This document shows positions 15,798 to 24,400 of a DNA stretch of 64,000 nucleotides, one piece after another. The DNA comes from Paenibacillus abyssi. GTDB lineage: Bacteria > Bacillota > Bacilli > Paenibacillales > Paenibacillaceae. Every line of letters starts with the position of its first letter. Position 1 is the stretch's first letter. Position numbers and translations under genes: made by a program. The stretch covers positions 44,755 to 108,754 of the forward strand of contig NZ_BMGR01000019.1 of NCBI RefSeq assembly GCF_014640295.1. Reading direction: 5' to 3'. The notes under the pieces were generated by a model that was not told the origin of the DNA, made no database searches, and was given only the letters and a program-made list of their open reading frames with translations.

Positions 15798-16676
15798 TTA
15801 GCGATACTCTGCCAGACGTTTTTGCAAATATTCGATGACATTCTCCGCCATATCTTCCCGCTTCAGCGCCAAATCAATGGTCGCCTGCACGAATCCAAGC
15901 TTATCCCCAACGTCGTAACGATTGCCTTGGAATCGATGAGCGGCAATCGATGAGAGGCTGTTCAATTGCTGCAGACTGTCTGTCAGTTGAATCTCTCCGC
16001 CTTTGCCGGGTTTGGAAGTTTCCAATAAGCCGAAGATAGCCGGGTCCAACACATATCGTCCGACGACTGCCAGATTGGACGGCGCTTCGCCGCGTGCCGG
16101 CTTCTCCACCAGATTGCGGATCCGGTCTGAGCCATCCGGCTCAAGCGATACGATACCATACCGCTCTGTATGATCCCACGGCACCTCCATGACTGCTACC
16201 ACGGACGACTCATCCTGCTCATACCGATCGATCATCTGCCGCAAACAAGGCGGATTCGACATAAGGATATCATCGCCGAGCAGAACGGCAAACGGCTCAT
16301 CGCCAATAAAGCTTTTTGCGCACAGAACTGCATGGCCAAGCCCCAGCGGCTCGTGCTGCCTTATATAATAGATTTCCGCCATTTTGGAAATATTGCGAAC
16401 AAGAGAAAGCGTACAGTCATCCCCGCGTTCCTCAAGTGTTTTTTCCAGCTCAACTGATTTATCAAAATGGTCCTCGATCGCCCGTTTATTTCTGCCCGTC
16501 ACAATCATAATGCTTTCAATGCCCGACTCGACCGCTTCCTCTACGATGTATTGGATTGCCGGTTTATCGATCAAGGGCAGCATTTCCTTCGGCTGCGCTT
16601 TAGTAGCCGGCAAAAAACGGGTCCCTAATCCTCCAGCCGGTATGATAGCTTTTCTCACTTTCTGTTTGCTCATCAT
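15798..16676 (-). CDS. galU: UTP-glucose-1-phosphate uridylyltransferase
   Basis: The protein has 292 residues from the ATG at 16674-16676, which follows AAGGGGAGTCTA. It makes UDP-glucose from UTP and glucose-1-phosphate for cell-wall and capsule glycans. The nucleotide-binding signature AIIPAGGLGTRFLPATKA and the catalytic region IDKPAIQYIVEEAV are intact, as are LLGDDI and EVPWDHTERYGIV. It stands alone, with no glycan genes beside it. Confidence 0.95.
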   Translation of the reverse strand: MMSKQKVRKAIIPAGGLGTRFLPATKAQPKEMLPLIDKPAIQYIVEEAVESGIESIMIVTGRNKRAIEDHFDKSVELEKTLEERGDDCTLSLVRNISKMAEIYYIRQHEPLGLGHAVLCAKSFIGDEPFAVLLGDDILMSNPPCLRQMIDRYEQDESSVVAVMEVPWDHTERYGIVSLEPDGSDRIRNLVEKPARGEAPSNLAVVGRYVLDPAIFGLLETSKPGKGGEIQLTDSLQQLNSLSSIAAHRFQGNRYDVGDKLGFVQATIDLALKREDMAENVIEYLQKRLAEYR

Positions 16677-16856
16677 TAGACTCCCCTTGATATCAAAATG
16701 CAGCTGCCCGGAAATTAACGGCATCCCCTATTCCTATGGCAAAATCATACCATAAATGCATGAAAAAAAAACCTTCTCACCCCTGATTTGACAGACATCA
16801 CCCATCATGCCAAACTTAATCTGAATCCATACATTCACTAAAGAGGAGTGCATGTC

Positions 16857-17261
16857 ATGTTGAATACGCAGACCCTTCGCACCTCACGCAGGGATGAAAT
16901 GATCGACATTACGCGTCAAGTATCCGCCATCGTATCGCAATCCGGCATCACCGAAGGCCTTGCCGTCATTTACTGTCCGCATACGACCGCAGGCATTACC
17001 ATCCAAGAGAATGCCGACCCAGACGTGAAGCTTGACGTACTCATGCGATTGGATGAGGTCTATCCCTGGGAGCACCCCAAATACAGGCATAGTGAAGGCA
17101 ATACGGCTTCTCACCTTAAAGCCATGACCACGGGAACCTCACAAACAGTCATTATTGATCGCGGCAGGCTGCTGCTCGGAAGATGGCAGGGCATTTACTT
17201 TTGCGAATTTGACGGTCCCCGCTCACGGGAATACCACATCAAACTGCTGACTACAGATTGA
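16857..17261 (+). CDS. yjbQ: YjbQ/UPF0047 family protein
   Basis: This 134-residue protein has the complete UPF0047 fold. The conserved IYCPHTTAGITIQENAD segment, the GNTASHLKA segment and GRWQGIYFCEFDGPR are all present. E. coli YjbQ has weak thiamine-phosphate synthase activity; the true role is not settled. The ATG at 16857 is preferred over an in-frame GTG nine bases upstream, which lies within the AAAGAGGAG ribosome binding site. Confidence 0.9.
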   Translation: MLNTQTLRTSRRDEMIDITRQVSAIVSQSGITEGLAVIYCPHTTAGITIQENADPDVKLDVLMRLDEVYPWEHPKYRHSEGNTASHLKAMTTGTSQTVIIDRGRLLLGRWQGIYFCEFDGPRSREYHIKLLTTD

Positions 17262-17336
17262 ATGCATATTTTTCTGCGTATCCGCCATCCTAATTCGGGG
17301 AATAAAAACAACCCACAATCGGAGGCGAATGAACAC

Positions 17337-17720
17337 ATGAATATGAACCAAGGCACAATCCAGCAGCAGCTGCAGCAATGCGGGCAAATGATCGGACAGC
17401 TTATCCAACAAACTCAGCAGGCTTCCCAGCTGTATCAGCAAATGCTGCAGCAGGAGCAGCAAAACGCCATGCAGCTGGAGCAATTGGCACATCGCGAGCA
17501 GCAGGCCGTACAGATGATTCAACATGCTCTGCAGGGGCATCAGACTGCTATGCAGCAGATGCAGCACGTCGTTTCGATCTGTCATCAGCTCGAGCATGGC
17601 ATGCAAAGCAGCATAACGGGGATGACGTCCCCTAGTGAGCACTACGGAGCGCAAGCTCCAATGAGCGGCGGCACCATGCACAGCATGAACACTGGCAATC
17701 AAAATAGAAGCTTCCAATAA
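17337..17720 (+). CDS. Glutamine-rich coiled-coil hypothetical protein
   Basis: The protein has 127 residues from the ATG at 17337, which follows GGAGGCG. The first two-thirds is an uninterrupted Gln/Met-rich helical segment (such as QQTQQASQLYQQMLQQEQQ) with heptad-like spacing, and the tail is Ser/Gly/Met-rich. There is no signal peptide and no recognised domain. It lies 75 bp after yjbQ and before a strong terminator, so it may share that transcript. Such proteins are often spore-associated in Paenibacillaceae, but nothing here proves it. Confidence 0.65.
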   Translation: MNMNQGTIQQQLQQCGQMIGQLIQQTQQASQLYQQMLQQEQQNAMQLEQLAHREQQAVQMIQHALQGHQTAMQQMQHVVSICHQLEHGMQSSITGMTSPSEHYGAQAPMSGGTMHSMNTGNQNRSFQ

Positions 17721-17727
17721 TAATGGA

Positions 17728-17778
17728 AGAAGGCAGTCAGCAACGTTAATCCGTCGCTTGACTGCCTTCTGTCGTTTT
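17728..17778 (+). terminator. Terminator between convergent genes
   Basis: AGAAGGCAGTCA (17728-17739) pairs with TGACTGCCTTCT (17759-17770), followed by GTCGTTTTT. It ends the yjbQ-side transcript. Confidence 0.85.
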
Positions 17779-17784
17779 TGTACG

Positions 17785-18372
17785 TTAGTCCTTTTCCACC
17801 AGGTTCCGGTCGAGGTAACCTTCCAACGTATTCGAGATCTCAAATACCGTATGCGCCAAATCGTAATTCTCGAAAGCATGCTCGCATTCGGACTGATAGG
17901 CGATGTCGTAATCGTAATGGCTTAAATGATTAGCAATGACTTCTTCACTAAGGCCGAGATCACGCTGGCGCTTTTCCACCGTTGCCCGGTCTGCATAGAT
18001 GAAGAGCCGGATGACGTGATCGCCGTAGGTTTGCTTCAATATTTCCGCTCCGTCGCGGTTCATAATCAGATAAATGCATCCGTTATTGGCAAAGCTATGC
18101 TCAATATCGTATTCACGGAGTCCGTATTTATTGTTGTTGATCGTGACGCTTTCTAAAAATTCATTTTGCGATTCCATCTGCTCATACAGATCCATGGAGA
18201 TAAAATGGTAATCTTGCCCGTCGACTTCCCCAGGTCGTGGATCGCGTGTCGCATAAGAAAGCACCTTTTTCAATCCGAGTGTTGCCCCTACACTATCAGC
18301 AACGGTTTTACGGCCTGAACCATCCGGCCCCGTGAAGACAAAAATCAGTTCTCGGTCTTTCAGCTCATACAT
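17785..18372 (-). CDS. Guanylate-kinase-like protein
   Basis: This 195-residue protein has the guanylate kinase fold. Its P-loop is GPDGSGRKT, and the GMP-binding SYATRDPRPGEVDGQDYHF motif matches Gmk. It diverges from housekeeping Gmk in the P-loop (RKT instead of GKGT/GKST) and in the lid region (ADRATVEKRQRDLG), so it is probably a paralogue. Its substrate is uncertain. The ATG at 18370-18372 is chosen because GGAGG is eight bases upstream; an ATG two codons earlier is too close. Confidence 0.75.
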   Translation of the reverse strand: MYELKDRELIFVFTGPDGSGRKTVADSVGATLGLKKVLSYATRDPRPGEVDGQDYHFISMDLYEQMESQNEFLESVTINNNKYGLREYDIEHSFANNGCIYLIMNRDGAEILKQTYGDHVIRLFIYADRATVEKRQRDLGLSEEVIANHLSHYDYDIAYQSECEHAFENYDLAHTVFEISNTLEGYLDRNLVEKD

Positions 18373-18561
18373 ATCCATAACCTCCTCATCGGTACATTAG
18401 GTGCAGCACTTTTTGATAATGACTCACCTTAATGGATTAATTATAAACAAAAATAACCGTACTGGTCAATTAAAGTCAACTTTTCTCACTCATTCCTCAA
18501 TTTACTCTATAAATCTCTATTTTTCATCGTAAACATACTATTTTCGCATCAGAGATTACAC

Positions 18562-18590
18562 TTGACAAATCGGCCCTTATTTATAATAAT
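18562..18590 (+). promoter_or_regulatory. trxB promoter
   Basis: TTGACA (18562-18567) is followed at 17 bp by AATAAT (18585-18590), or at 14 bp by TATAAT. The -10 choice is ambiguous, but the -35 is consensus. Confidence 0.5.
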
Positions 18591-18638
18591 TATAAAAAGA
18601 GAATTAGTATATATTTTTTGGGAGGGGCGAGCGAAACT

Positions 18639-19589
18639 GTGACTACTAAATATAATACAATTATAGTCGGGACCGGACCTGCGGGATTGACCGCTGCAAT
18701 TTATTTGGCAAGAGCGAATATGAACCCATTGGTGCTGGAAGGACCAGAGCCTGGAGGACAGCTTACAACAACTACCGAAGTGGAGAATTTCCCGGGATTT
18801 CCCGATGGCATCATGGGTCCTGAGCTGATGAGCAACATGCGTAAGCAAGCGGAGCGCTTCGGCGCCGTGTTCAAAAGCGGCTGGGTAACGAGAACCGACT
18901 TGAGCCAGCGCCCATTCAAGCTGGAGGTGGATGGATTCGGCGAGCTGCAAGCGGAGACCATTATCCTCTCTACCGGCGCATCAGCTAAATATTTGGGGAT
19001 TCCGGGCGAGAGAGACAATGTCGGACGCGGCGTGAGCACCTGTGCGACATGTGACGGCTTCTTCTTCCGCGGGAAAAAGATTATTGTGATCGGCGGCGGC
19101 GATTCCGCAATGGAAGAGGCTAATTTCTTAACGCGTTTTGCATCAGAAGTTCGCGTGGTTAACCGCCGCGATGAATTGCGGGCCTCGAAAATCATGCAAG
19201 ATCGCGCACGTGCCAATGAAAAAATCACTTGGAGCCTGAACCGTACTCCAGTTGAAGTCGTTGCCGGCGGACTTGGCGTAACCGGCTTGAAAGTGCGCAA
19301 TAACGAAACAGGCGAGGAAGAGCTGCTGGAAACAGATGGCGTATTCGTCGCAATCGGCCATACGCCTAACACCGGATTTTTGGGCGGACAAATAGAAACC
19401 GATGAGACTGGGTACATTATTGTAAAGCCAGGCACTTCGGAGACCAATATCCCTGGCGTGTTCGCTTGCGGCGACGTACAGGATAATAAGTACCGTCAGG
19501 CGATTACTGCAGCAGGCAGCGGCTGCATGGCAGCGCTCGACTGCGAGCGGTTCTTGGAAGCACATGAAGCAGCTCACGCCTTTGTATAA
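18639..19589 (+). CDS. trxB: Thioredoxin reductase
   Basis: This 316-residue low-molecular-weight thioredoxin reductase starts at GTG 18639, eleven bases after GGAGGGG. FAD binding is seen in IVGTGPAGLTAAIYLARA. The redox cysteines are in STCATCDGFF, NADPH binding is in VIGGGDSAMEEANFL, and the C-terminal FAD motif is GVFACGDVQD. It transfers electrons from NADPH to thioredoxin in the cytoplasm. dps follows 40 bp downstream in the same direction, which suggests a joint oxidative-stress unit. Confidence 0.94.
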   Translation: MTTKYNTIIVGTGPAGLTAAIYLARANMNPLVLEGPEPGGQLTTTTEVENFPGFPDGIMGPELMSNMRKQAERFGAVFKSGWVTRTDLSQRPFKLEVDGFGELQAETIILSTGASAKYLGIPGERDNVGRGVSTCATCDGFFFRGKKIIVIGGGDSAMEEANFLTRFASEVRVVNRRDELRASKIMQDRARANEKITWSLNRTPVEVVAGGLGVTGLKVRNNETGEEELLETDGVFVAIGHTPNTGFLGGQIETDETGYIIVKPGTSETNIPGVFACGDVQDNKYRQAITAAGSGCMAALDCERFLEAHEAAHAFV

Positions 19590-19629
19590 GGCCAGTTAAT
19601 TTAAATAGATAAGAGAGGATGATTTGAAA

Positions 19630-20070
19630 ATGAGCACAGCTATACATGAGGTATTAAATCGTCAAATCGCAAGCTGGAGCGTACTGTACGTGAAGCTTCA
19701 CAACTACCATTGGTATGTGAGCGGACCGCAATTCTTCACATTGCACGCGAAATTCCAGGAGCTTTACGAGGAAGCCGCGCTTCACGTCGATGAGCTCGCA
19801 GAGCGTATTCTTGCGCTGCAGGGCAAGCCGGTTGCACGGCTCAGCGACTTCACGACCATGTCCAGCGTAAAGGACGCTGCAGGCGATGAAACCGCCGAGC
19901 AAATGGTAGAGGCATTGATCACCGATTACTCCGTACTGATCGCGCAGCTCAAGGATGGCATTGCAAAGGCGCAGGAGCTAAACGATGAAACGACCGCTGA
20001 TCTGCTGCTGGTTATTCATACAGGTCTGGAGAAACATGTATGGATGCTTAAGGCTTTTAACGGCAGATAA
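19630..20070 (+). CDS. dps: Dps-family DNA-binding ferritin
   Basis: This 146-residue Dps/ferritin-like protein has the inter-subunit ferroxidase ligands visible in LHNYHWYVSG, FHTLHAKF-type and HVDELAERIL segments (here FFTLHAKFQELYEEAALHVDE in part). It oxidises Fe(II) with peroxide and stores iron, protecting DNA. The ATG at 19630 is nine bases after GAGAGGAT; an in-frame TTG at 19624 is too close. It lies behind trxB and ends in a terminator. Confidence 0.93.
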   Translation: MSTAIHEVLNRQIASWSVLYVKLHNYHWYVSGPQFFTLHAKFQELYEEAALHVDELAERILALQGKPVARLSDFTTMSSVKDAAGDETAEQMVEALITDYSVLIAQLKDGIAKAQELNDETTADLLLVIHTGLEKHVWMLKAFNGR

Positions 20071-20084
20071 GCTTAACATAAATA

Positions 20085-20123
20085 AAGGGCAGTCAGGTGA
20101 ACATTCCCTGACCGCCCTTTTTT
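20085..20123. terminator. Terminator after dps
   Basis: AAGGGCAGTCAGG - 9-nt loop - CCTGACCGCCCTT runs into T residues. It also serves the convergent FAH-family gene, as A residues flank the other side. Confidence 0.85.
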
Positions 20124-20148
20124 GATTTGAGCTGGTTAAAGCCAAGCT

Positions 20149-20775
20149 TCATCCCAGCTTGATCAGGCAGCTTCCCGCCGGCTTGCCATCCCATAAACAT
20201 TCCATGCGGTCGCCATCCTGCAGCGCGCCTACTCCCGCCGGCGTGCCGGTAAAGATAACATCTCCCGCTCCCAAGCCATATTGGCTTCCTATATACTCGA
20301 TCAGCTGTGCCACTGGAAACAACATATCAGCGGCATTGCCCAGCTGCACCTGCTGCCCGTTGCGAAGCAGCGCGAACTTGCTTGCCTTCAGCCCCTCGGC
20401 TCCCGGATAAGACATCCATGGCCCGATCGGCGCCGAGCCGAGAAATCCCTTGGCAGCCAGCCAGGGCAGCCCCTTCCGCTTCAGCGTATCCTGCACCTCG
20501 CGAAGGGTGAGATCAAGTCCGAGGGCCATTGCATCCACACAGTTGTCCACATCGGTACCGGATGTATAGCTTTTGCCGATTCGCAGCACAATTTCAACCT
20601 CGAAGTGAACCGCTCCCCGGTCACCTGGAAGTTCGATCACCCGGCCATCCATCGGGACCAACGAATGAGAGGGCTTCTGGAATACGAGCGGCTCCTGCGG
20701 CACTTCATTGCCTAGCTCTAACGCATGAAGCCGATAATTCCGTCCAATACAATATACGTTGCAAATGTCGTTCAT
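20149..20775 (-). CDS. Fumarylacetoacetate-hydrolase-family protein
   Basis: This 208-residue FAH-family enzyme has metal ligands in HFEVEIVLRIG (two Glu) and in the ALGLDLTLRE region (Asp), plus the GTPAGVG loop. Members hydrolyse acylpyruvates or decarboxylate oxaloacetate; the substrate here is unknown. The ATG at 20773-20775 lies eight bases after the ABC-F stop. An upstream ATG at 20805 would overlap that gene by 23 bp. It is probably co-transcribed with the ABC-F gene. Confidence 0.82.
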   Translation of the reverse strand: MNDICNVYCIGRNYRLHALELGNEVPQEPLVFQKPSHSLVPMDGRVIELPGDRGAVHFEVEIVLRIGKSYTSGTDVDNCVDAMALGLDLTLREVQDTLKRKGLPWLAAKGFLGSAPIGPWMSYPGAEGLKASKFALLRNGQQVQLGNAADMLFPVAQLIEYIGSQYGLGAGDVIFTGTPAGVGALQDGDRMECLWDGKPAGSCLIKLG

Positions 20776-20782
20776 CGGAATG

Positions 20783-22735
20783 TCATCCCCGTTTCTGAGC
20801 GGCAATCTTCTCCGCTAATTCGTTCAGCTCTGTCCACCGGTCCATCAATTCTTCCAGCTTGTTCTCCAGCGCCTGCTGCTCCTCCGTTAGCTGCTGAAGC
20901 AGCACGGAGTCGCTTCCCGCCGCTTCCATTCGGGACAGCACACTATTCAAACGCTCCTCGGCATCGGCGATCCATTCGTCAATTTGCTCAAAATCCTTTT
21001 GGTCTTTGTAGCTCATTTTCAATGATTTTCCGCGCTCCTGCGGGGCGCTTCCCGAGCTTCCGCTGCCTTCAACTGAGTCCGCCGGCTTGCCTGCTCCCCG
21101 CGTAACATCCTGCGCAGACCCGGTACCTGCCGCTTCCCGCTGTCCGGCCTGCTCCTGATAATCGGAATAATTGCCGACATGATGCGAGATCACACCATTG
21201 CCTTCAAAGGCGATAATCCGATCCACGGTACGATCAAGGAAATATCGGTCATGCGAGACGACAAACACGACTCCCGGGAAGTCGTCCAGATAATCCTCGA
21301 GCACGGTTAAGGTCGCAATATCCAAGTCATTGGTCGGCTCATCGAGCAGCAGTACATTTGGCGCGCTCATCAGCACACGCAGCAGCTGCACCCGCCGCTT
21401 CTCCCCGCCGGACAGCTTGGCAATCGGCGTCCACTGCATCGGCCCGGGAAATAAGAACCGCTCAAGCATCTGCGTCGCGGAGATCGTTGTGCCATCCCCG
21501 GTCTTGACCTGCTCGGCCGCTTCGCGAATATATTCAATGACACGCAGGCTCTCATCCATCTCTTCATGCTCCTGCGTGAACCAACCCAATTGGACGGTCG
21601 GCCCGAGCACAACGGAGCCCGCATCCGGCTCGAATTGGCCCGCGATCAGCTTGAGCAGCGTTGATTTGCCGCTGCCGTTGCGGCCGACGATGCCGACCCT
21701 GTCTCCCGGCACGGCGATATAATTGAAATCACGTATGAGCTTACGGTCGCCAAACGACTTGCCGGCGTGCTCAATCTCCAATATTTTTTTGCCGAGCCGT
21801 GTCGAAGCAACCGACAGCTCCAGCTTGCCGGAAGTTCTCTCCGGTGCTGCCTCTTTCAATTTCTCGAAACGCTCGATGCGCGCTTTCTGCTTTGTCGTGC
21901 GTGCCTTCGCGCCTCTGCGGATCCAGGCCAGCTCATTCCTCAGCAGATTTTGCCGTTTGTCCTCGGACGCCGCTTCGCGTTCTTCCCGCTCCAGCTTCAG
22001 CTCCACAAACCGGCTGTAATTCGCCGTATAGAAAAACGCGCGGCCGCGGTCCAGCTCCATAATCCGGTTGCTGACACGATCCAGAAAATAACGGTCATGC
22101 GTGATCATGAGCAGCGCCCCTCTGCGCTTTTGAAGCATGCTCTCCAGCCAAGCCACCGATTCATTGTCGATATGGTTGGTCGGCTCGTCCAGAATGAGTA
22201 TATCCGAAGGCTGTATGAGCGCAGCCGCCATCGCTACCCGCTTGCGCTGCCCGCCGGACAATGTGCCAAGCTTCGCGTCAAAAGTCGTGATGCCCAGCTT
22301 CGTTAATGCCATTTTGGCGTCACTTTCCAGCTGCCATGCATTCAGCGTATCCAGGCGCTGGTTTGCTTCAATCAGCTTTTCCTGCAAGGCCGTGCTGCCG
22401 GGATTGAGTTCCAGTGCCAGCAATGTTTCCTGGTACGCACGAAGCGCGGACATTTCGGCCGAATCGCCCTGGAATACATGCTCCAGCACGGTCATCTCCG
22501 GCTCAAACGCAGGATTTTGCGAAAGCATCTGCACCTTTACCCGGCTGCCCACCGACACCTTTCCGCTATCAGGCGGCTCTAGCCCTGCAACCACCTTTAG
22601 AAATGTCGACTTTCCCGTCCCGTTGACACCGATGATGCCGATTTTATCGCCTTCGGCTACGCCAAACGTAACGTCCTGAAACAATATCTTCTCACCATAA
22701 CTCTTGGTTAGGTTTTCTACGGACAATAAATTCAT
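20783..22735 (-). CDS. ABC-F ATPase, Uup/YfmR type
   Basis: This 650-residue protein has two ABC domains and no membrane segments. Walker A motifs are GVNGTGKST and GRNGSGKST. Signature motifs are LSGGQRKRVAMA and LSGGEKRRVQLL, and Walker B motifs are LILDEPTNHID and LLLDEPTNDLD. The linker contains the Uup-type NELAWIRRGAKARTTKQKAR element. The C-terminal about 80 residues form a coiled coil (EERLNSVLSRMEAAG). ABC-F proteins act on ribosomes; Uup/YfmR members relieve stalling or assembly defects. Linker length argues against an antibiotic-resistance subclass, though this is inference. Confidence 0.9.
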   Translation of the reverse strand: MNLLSVENLTKSYGEKILFQDVTFGVAEGDKIGIIGVNGTGKSTFLKVVAGLEPPDSGKVSVGSRVKVQMLSQNPAFEPEMTVLEHVFQGDSAEMSALRAYQETLLALELNPGSTALQEKLIEANQRLDTLNAWQLESDAKMALTKLGITTFDAKLGTLSGGQRKRVAMAAALIQPSDILILDEPTNHIDNESVAWLESMLQKRRGALLMITHDRYFLDRVSNRIMELDRGRAFFYTANYSRFVELKLEREEREAASEDKRQNLLRNELAWIRRGAKARTTKQKARIERFEKLKEAAPERTSGKLELSVASTRLGKKILEIEHAGKSFGDRKLIRDFNYIAVPGDRVGIVGRNGSGKSTLLKLIAGQFEPDAGSVVLGPTVQLGWFTQEHEEMDESLRVIEYIREAAEQVKTGDGTTISATQMLERFLFPGPMQWTPIAKLSGGEKRRVQLLRVLMSAPNVLLLDEPTNDLDIATLTVLEDYLDDFPGVVFVVSHDRYFLDRTVDRIIAFEGNGVISHHVGNYSDYQEQAGQREAAGTGSAQDVTRGAGKPADSVEGSGSSGSAPQERGKSLKMSYKDQKDFEQIDEWIADAEERLNSVLSRMEAAGSDSVLLQQLTEEQQALENKLEELMDRWTELNELAEKIAAQKRG

Positions 22736-22820
22736 AACTTTCCTTTCCCCTCAGCCCTCTTTATCGACGGCATGGATAACGGTTCGATTCACGCTGATCC
22801 GCTTATTTATTCATTCTATC

Positions 22821-22854
22821 AAAATAAAAAGAATCCCCGCAACGGAGGATTCTT
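22821..22854 (-). terminator. Terminator of the Fur-box operon
   Basis: On the minus strand AAGAATCC - 10-nt loop - GGATTCTT is followed by TTTATTTT. It lies just after the stop of the last gene of the operon. Confidence 0.8.
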
Positions 22855-22875
22855 GGTTGATGGAGCTCTGCTGCC

Positions 22876-23112
22876 CTATAATGAATCTTTTTCACGCTTT
22901 ACGCGATACAACGACTCCCGATTCACCCCATTCTCTTCAGCATAATAAGCCTTCAGCTTTCTTTCGGCTTCTTGATGGCATTTTCTTATGATCGCCTCCA
23001 CGTTTGTCTCCGCCACCCTGCCCGTTTCCGTAACCGATGCATGTTCATGTTTAAGTTCCTCAACAATCCCCTGTTCGATCGTGCGGCTGATGATTTCATA
23101 TAACACACCCAA
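22876..23112 (-). CDS. Small hypothetical protein, third gene of Fur-box operon
   Basis: This 78-residue soluble, strongly helical protein has alternating charged residues (RKCHQEAERKLKAYYAEENGV). It likely starts at TTG 23110-23112, six bases after AGGTGA; a GTG two codons on is an alternative. It begins six bases after the preceding stop, so it is translationally linked. I recognise no family. Its place in an iron-box operon suggests expression under iron limitation. Confidence 0.6.
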   Translation of the reverse strand: MGVLYEIISRTIEQGIVEELKHEHASVTETGRVAETNVEAIIRKCHQEAERKLKAYYAEENGVNRESLYRVKREKDSL

Positions 23113-23118
23113 GCGGGA

Positions 23119-23352
23119 TCACCTGCTTTTTTTAAAAGTATGGAACTGAAAACGCCTTACGACAACGATTGGACGAAGTGCCTTCCGAAGCTCTTGCAGT
23201 CCTCCTTTTCCGCAGCAGAGGGATTGAGCGCTTCCTTGAAGATCAAGCACATTGCTTGCGCCGGCATCCTGCAGCTTTTCAATTAGAATATCGACTGTCG
23301 CACCATATTGTGCATACGATGAGTCCGGCCGTTTCTCCGTATTGCCGGTCAT
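23119..23352 (-). CDS. Small hypothetical protein, second gene of Fur-box operon
   Basis: This 77-residue protein has a predicted helix (ATVDILIEKLQDAG), a SLCCGKGG element and a basic tail. The Cys pair could bind metal or be redox-active, but no family is recognised. It lies 20 bp after the beta-propeller gene, with a weak ribosome binding site, so expression may depend on coupling. It could be part of a larger frame altered by a sequence error. Confidence 0.5.
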   Translation of the reverse strand: MTGNTEKRPDSSYAQYGATVDILIEKLQDAGASNVLDLQGSAQSLCCGKGGLQELRKALRPIVVVRRFQFHTFKKSR

Positions 23353-23372
23353 GCCCGCAACGGGGCCCGCCG

Positions 23373-24179
23373 TTATTGCCCGATCATTTGAACGCCTTCA
23401 AACAAAGTCGCCAGGTACAAGCTGCTGCCGTCCGAATCCATGTCCGTGACCGGGCAGCCCAATTTTACCGATAGGAGCGTGATCTGATTATGTATCGTGG
23501 ACAATCGGTATAAGCCCCGATCGGAGCACACGAAGACGTTGCTTCCTTTGGTCACTATGGAGAAGATGAACATCCCGGCAAAATTGATCTTATCAAAGCC
23601 GCCTCGCTTGTTGCCCTGCAGCAGTTCTCCGCGTTCCGTTACGCCCAGCACAATCCCGTTATAGGCAGCCAAAGAAATAACCGCGCTCCCCAGCGAGTAC
23701 TCCATCCATGCGCCTGTCAGCCGATCGTAAACGGCAATCCCTCTGTCCAGCGCCAGTACTATAAATTGCGGCAAATACAATACATCATAAACAATCGAAT
23801 TAGGGTAAGCCGTTTGGCTCCAGTTGCCGCCGAGTCCGCTCCATAATCCGTATTGCGTCGCCGCAATCCCCATCCGGCCGACCTGCTTGTATTGGTAACA
23901 ACCGATCACCAGGCCGGAAGCCTCCCATACGTCATTGTGCAGATGAAACAACCCTTGATTCGTGCATGCAGTGAGCTGATCCTGATCCGCGTACAACCGG
24001 TTGACATGTGTGCCGCCCGGCAAGCCGTTGTTGATGCTCTCCCAATCCTCTGCCTTATCTTTACGAAGCACGCCTTGACCCATGGGTGCTGCGACTAACG
24101 ATTGCTCCCCTAACACTTTGACCGACGAGAAATGAAACATAAACCAATCCTTCCGGCTGGATCCTTCCCTATCCGCCAC
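23373..24179 (-). CDS. Beta-propeller-like protein under a Fur box
   Basis: This 268-residue protein starts at GTG 24177-24179, with AAAGGAGG eight bases upstream. It consists of repeated strand-turn-strand blocks of about 40 residues (for example NQGLFHLHNDVWEASG, TQYGLWSGLGGNW, DRGIAVYDRLTGAWM, DRGLYRLSTIHNQ), as expected for a beta-propeller. No signal peptide or catalytic motif is visible. It is first in a three-gene operon whose promoter is covered by a perfect Fur box, so iron starvation should induce it. Function unknown; a scaffold role is only a guess. Confidence 0.7.
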   Translation of the reverse strand: MADREGSSRKDWFMFHFSSVKVLGEQSLVAAPMGQGVLRKDKAEDWESINNGLPGGTHVNRLYADQDQLTACTNQGLFHLHNDVWEASGLVIGCYQYKQVGRMGIAATQYGLWSGLGGNWSQTAYPNSIVYDVLYLPQFIVLALDRGIAVYDRLTGAWMEYSLGSAVISLAAYNGIVLGVTERGELLQGNKRGGFDKINFAGMFIFSIVTKGSNVFVCSDRGLYRLSTIHNQITLLSVKLGCPVTDMDSDGSSLYLATLFEGVQMIGQ

Positions 24180-24223
24180 GAGAACAGCCTCCTTTTGTAA
24201 AAGTAATACGCTTTACAGGTTCT

Positions 24224-24252
24224 ATTCTAATGATAATGATTATCAGTGTCAA
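24224..24252 (-). promoter_or_regulatory. Fur-box promoter
   Basis: TGATAATGATTATCA (24231-24245) is a perfect 7-1-7 Fur box. On the minus strand TTGACA (24247-24252), a 17-bp spacer and TAGAAT (24224-24229) frame it exactly, 45 bp upstream of the beta-propeller start. The divergent ABC operon has its own promoter further away. Confidence 0.88.
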
Positions 24253-24314
24253 CTATCTCTCCACATCGTTTACTTTTTCACCTGGCGGCTGTTACCCTAC
24301 TCGAGAAAAAAAAC

Positions 24315-24344
24315 TTGCATTCCGCTTCCAAATTTTGATATGAT
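24315..24344 (+). promoter_or_regulatory. Promoter of the ABC-2 transporter operon
   Basis: TTGCAT (24315-24320), an 18-bp spacer and TATGAT (24339-24344) lie 57 bp upstream of the first permease gene. Confidence 0.55.
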
Positions 24345-24400
24345 ATTTTTCGCTCTCTCTACGCAGATTCGCCACCTTTACCAATTAATGGAGGTGTTGC

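Noticed and set aside
18701..19447. 248-codon minus-strand frame
   Set aside because: It is a mirror of trxB and rich in Ser/Pro as expected of an antisense frame.
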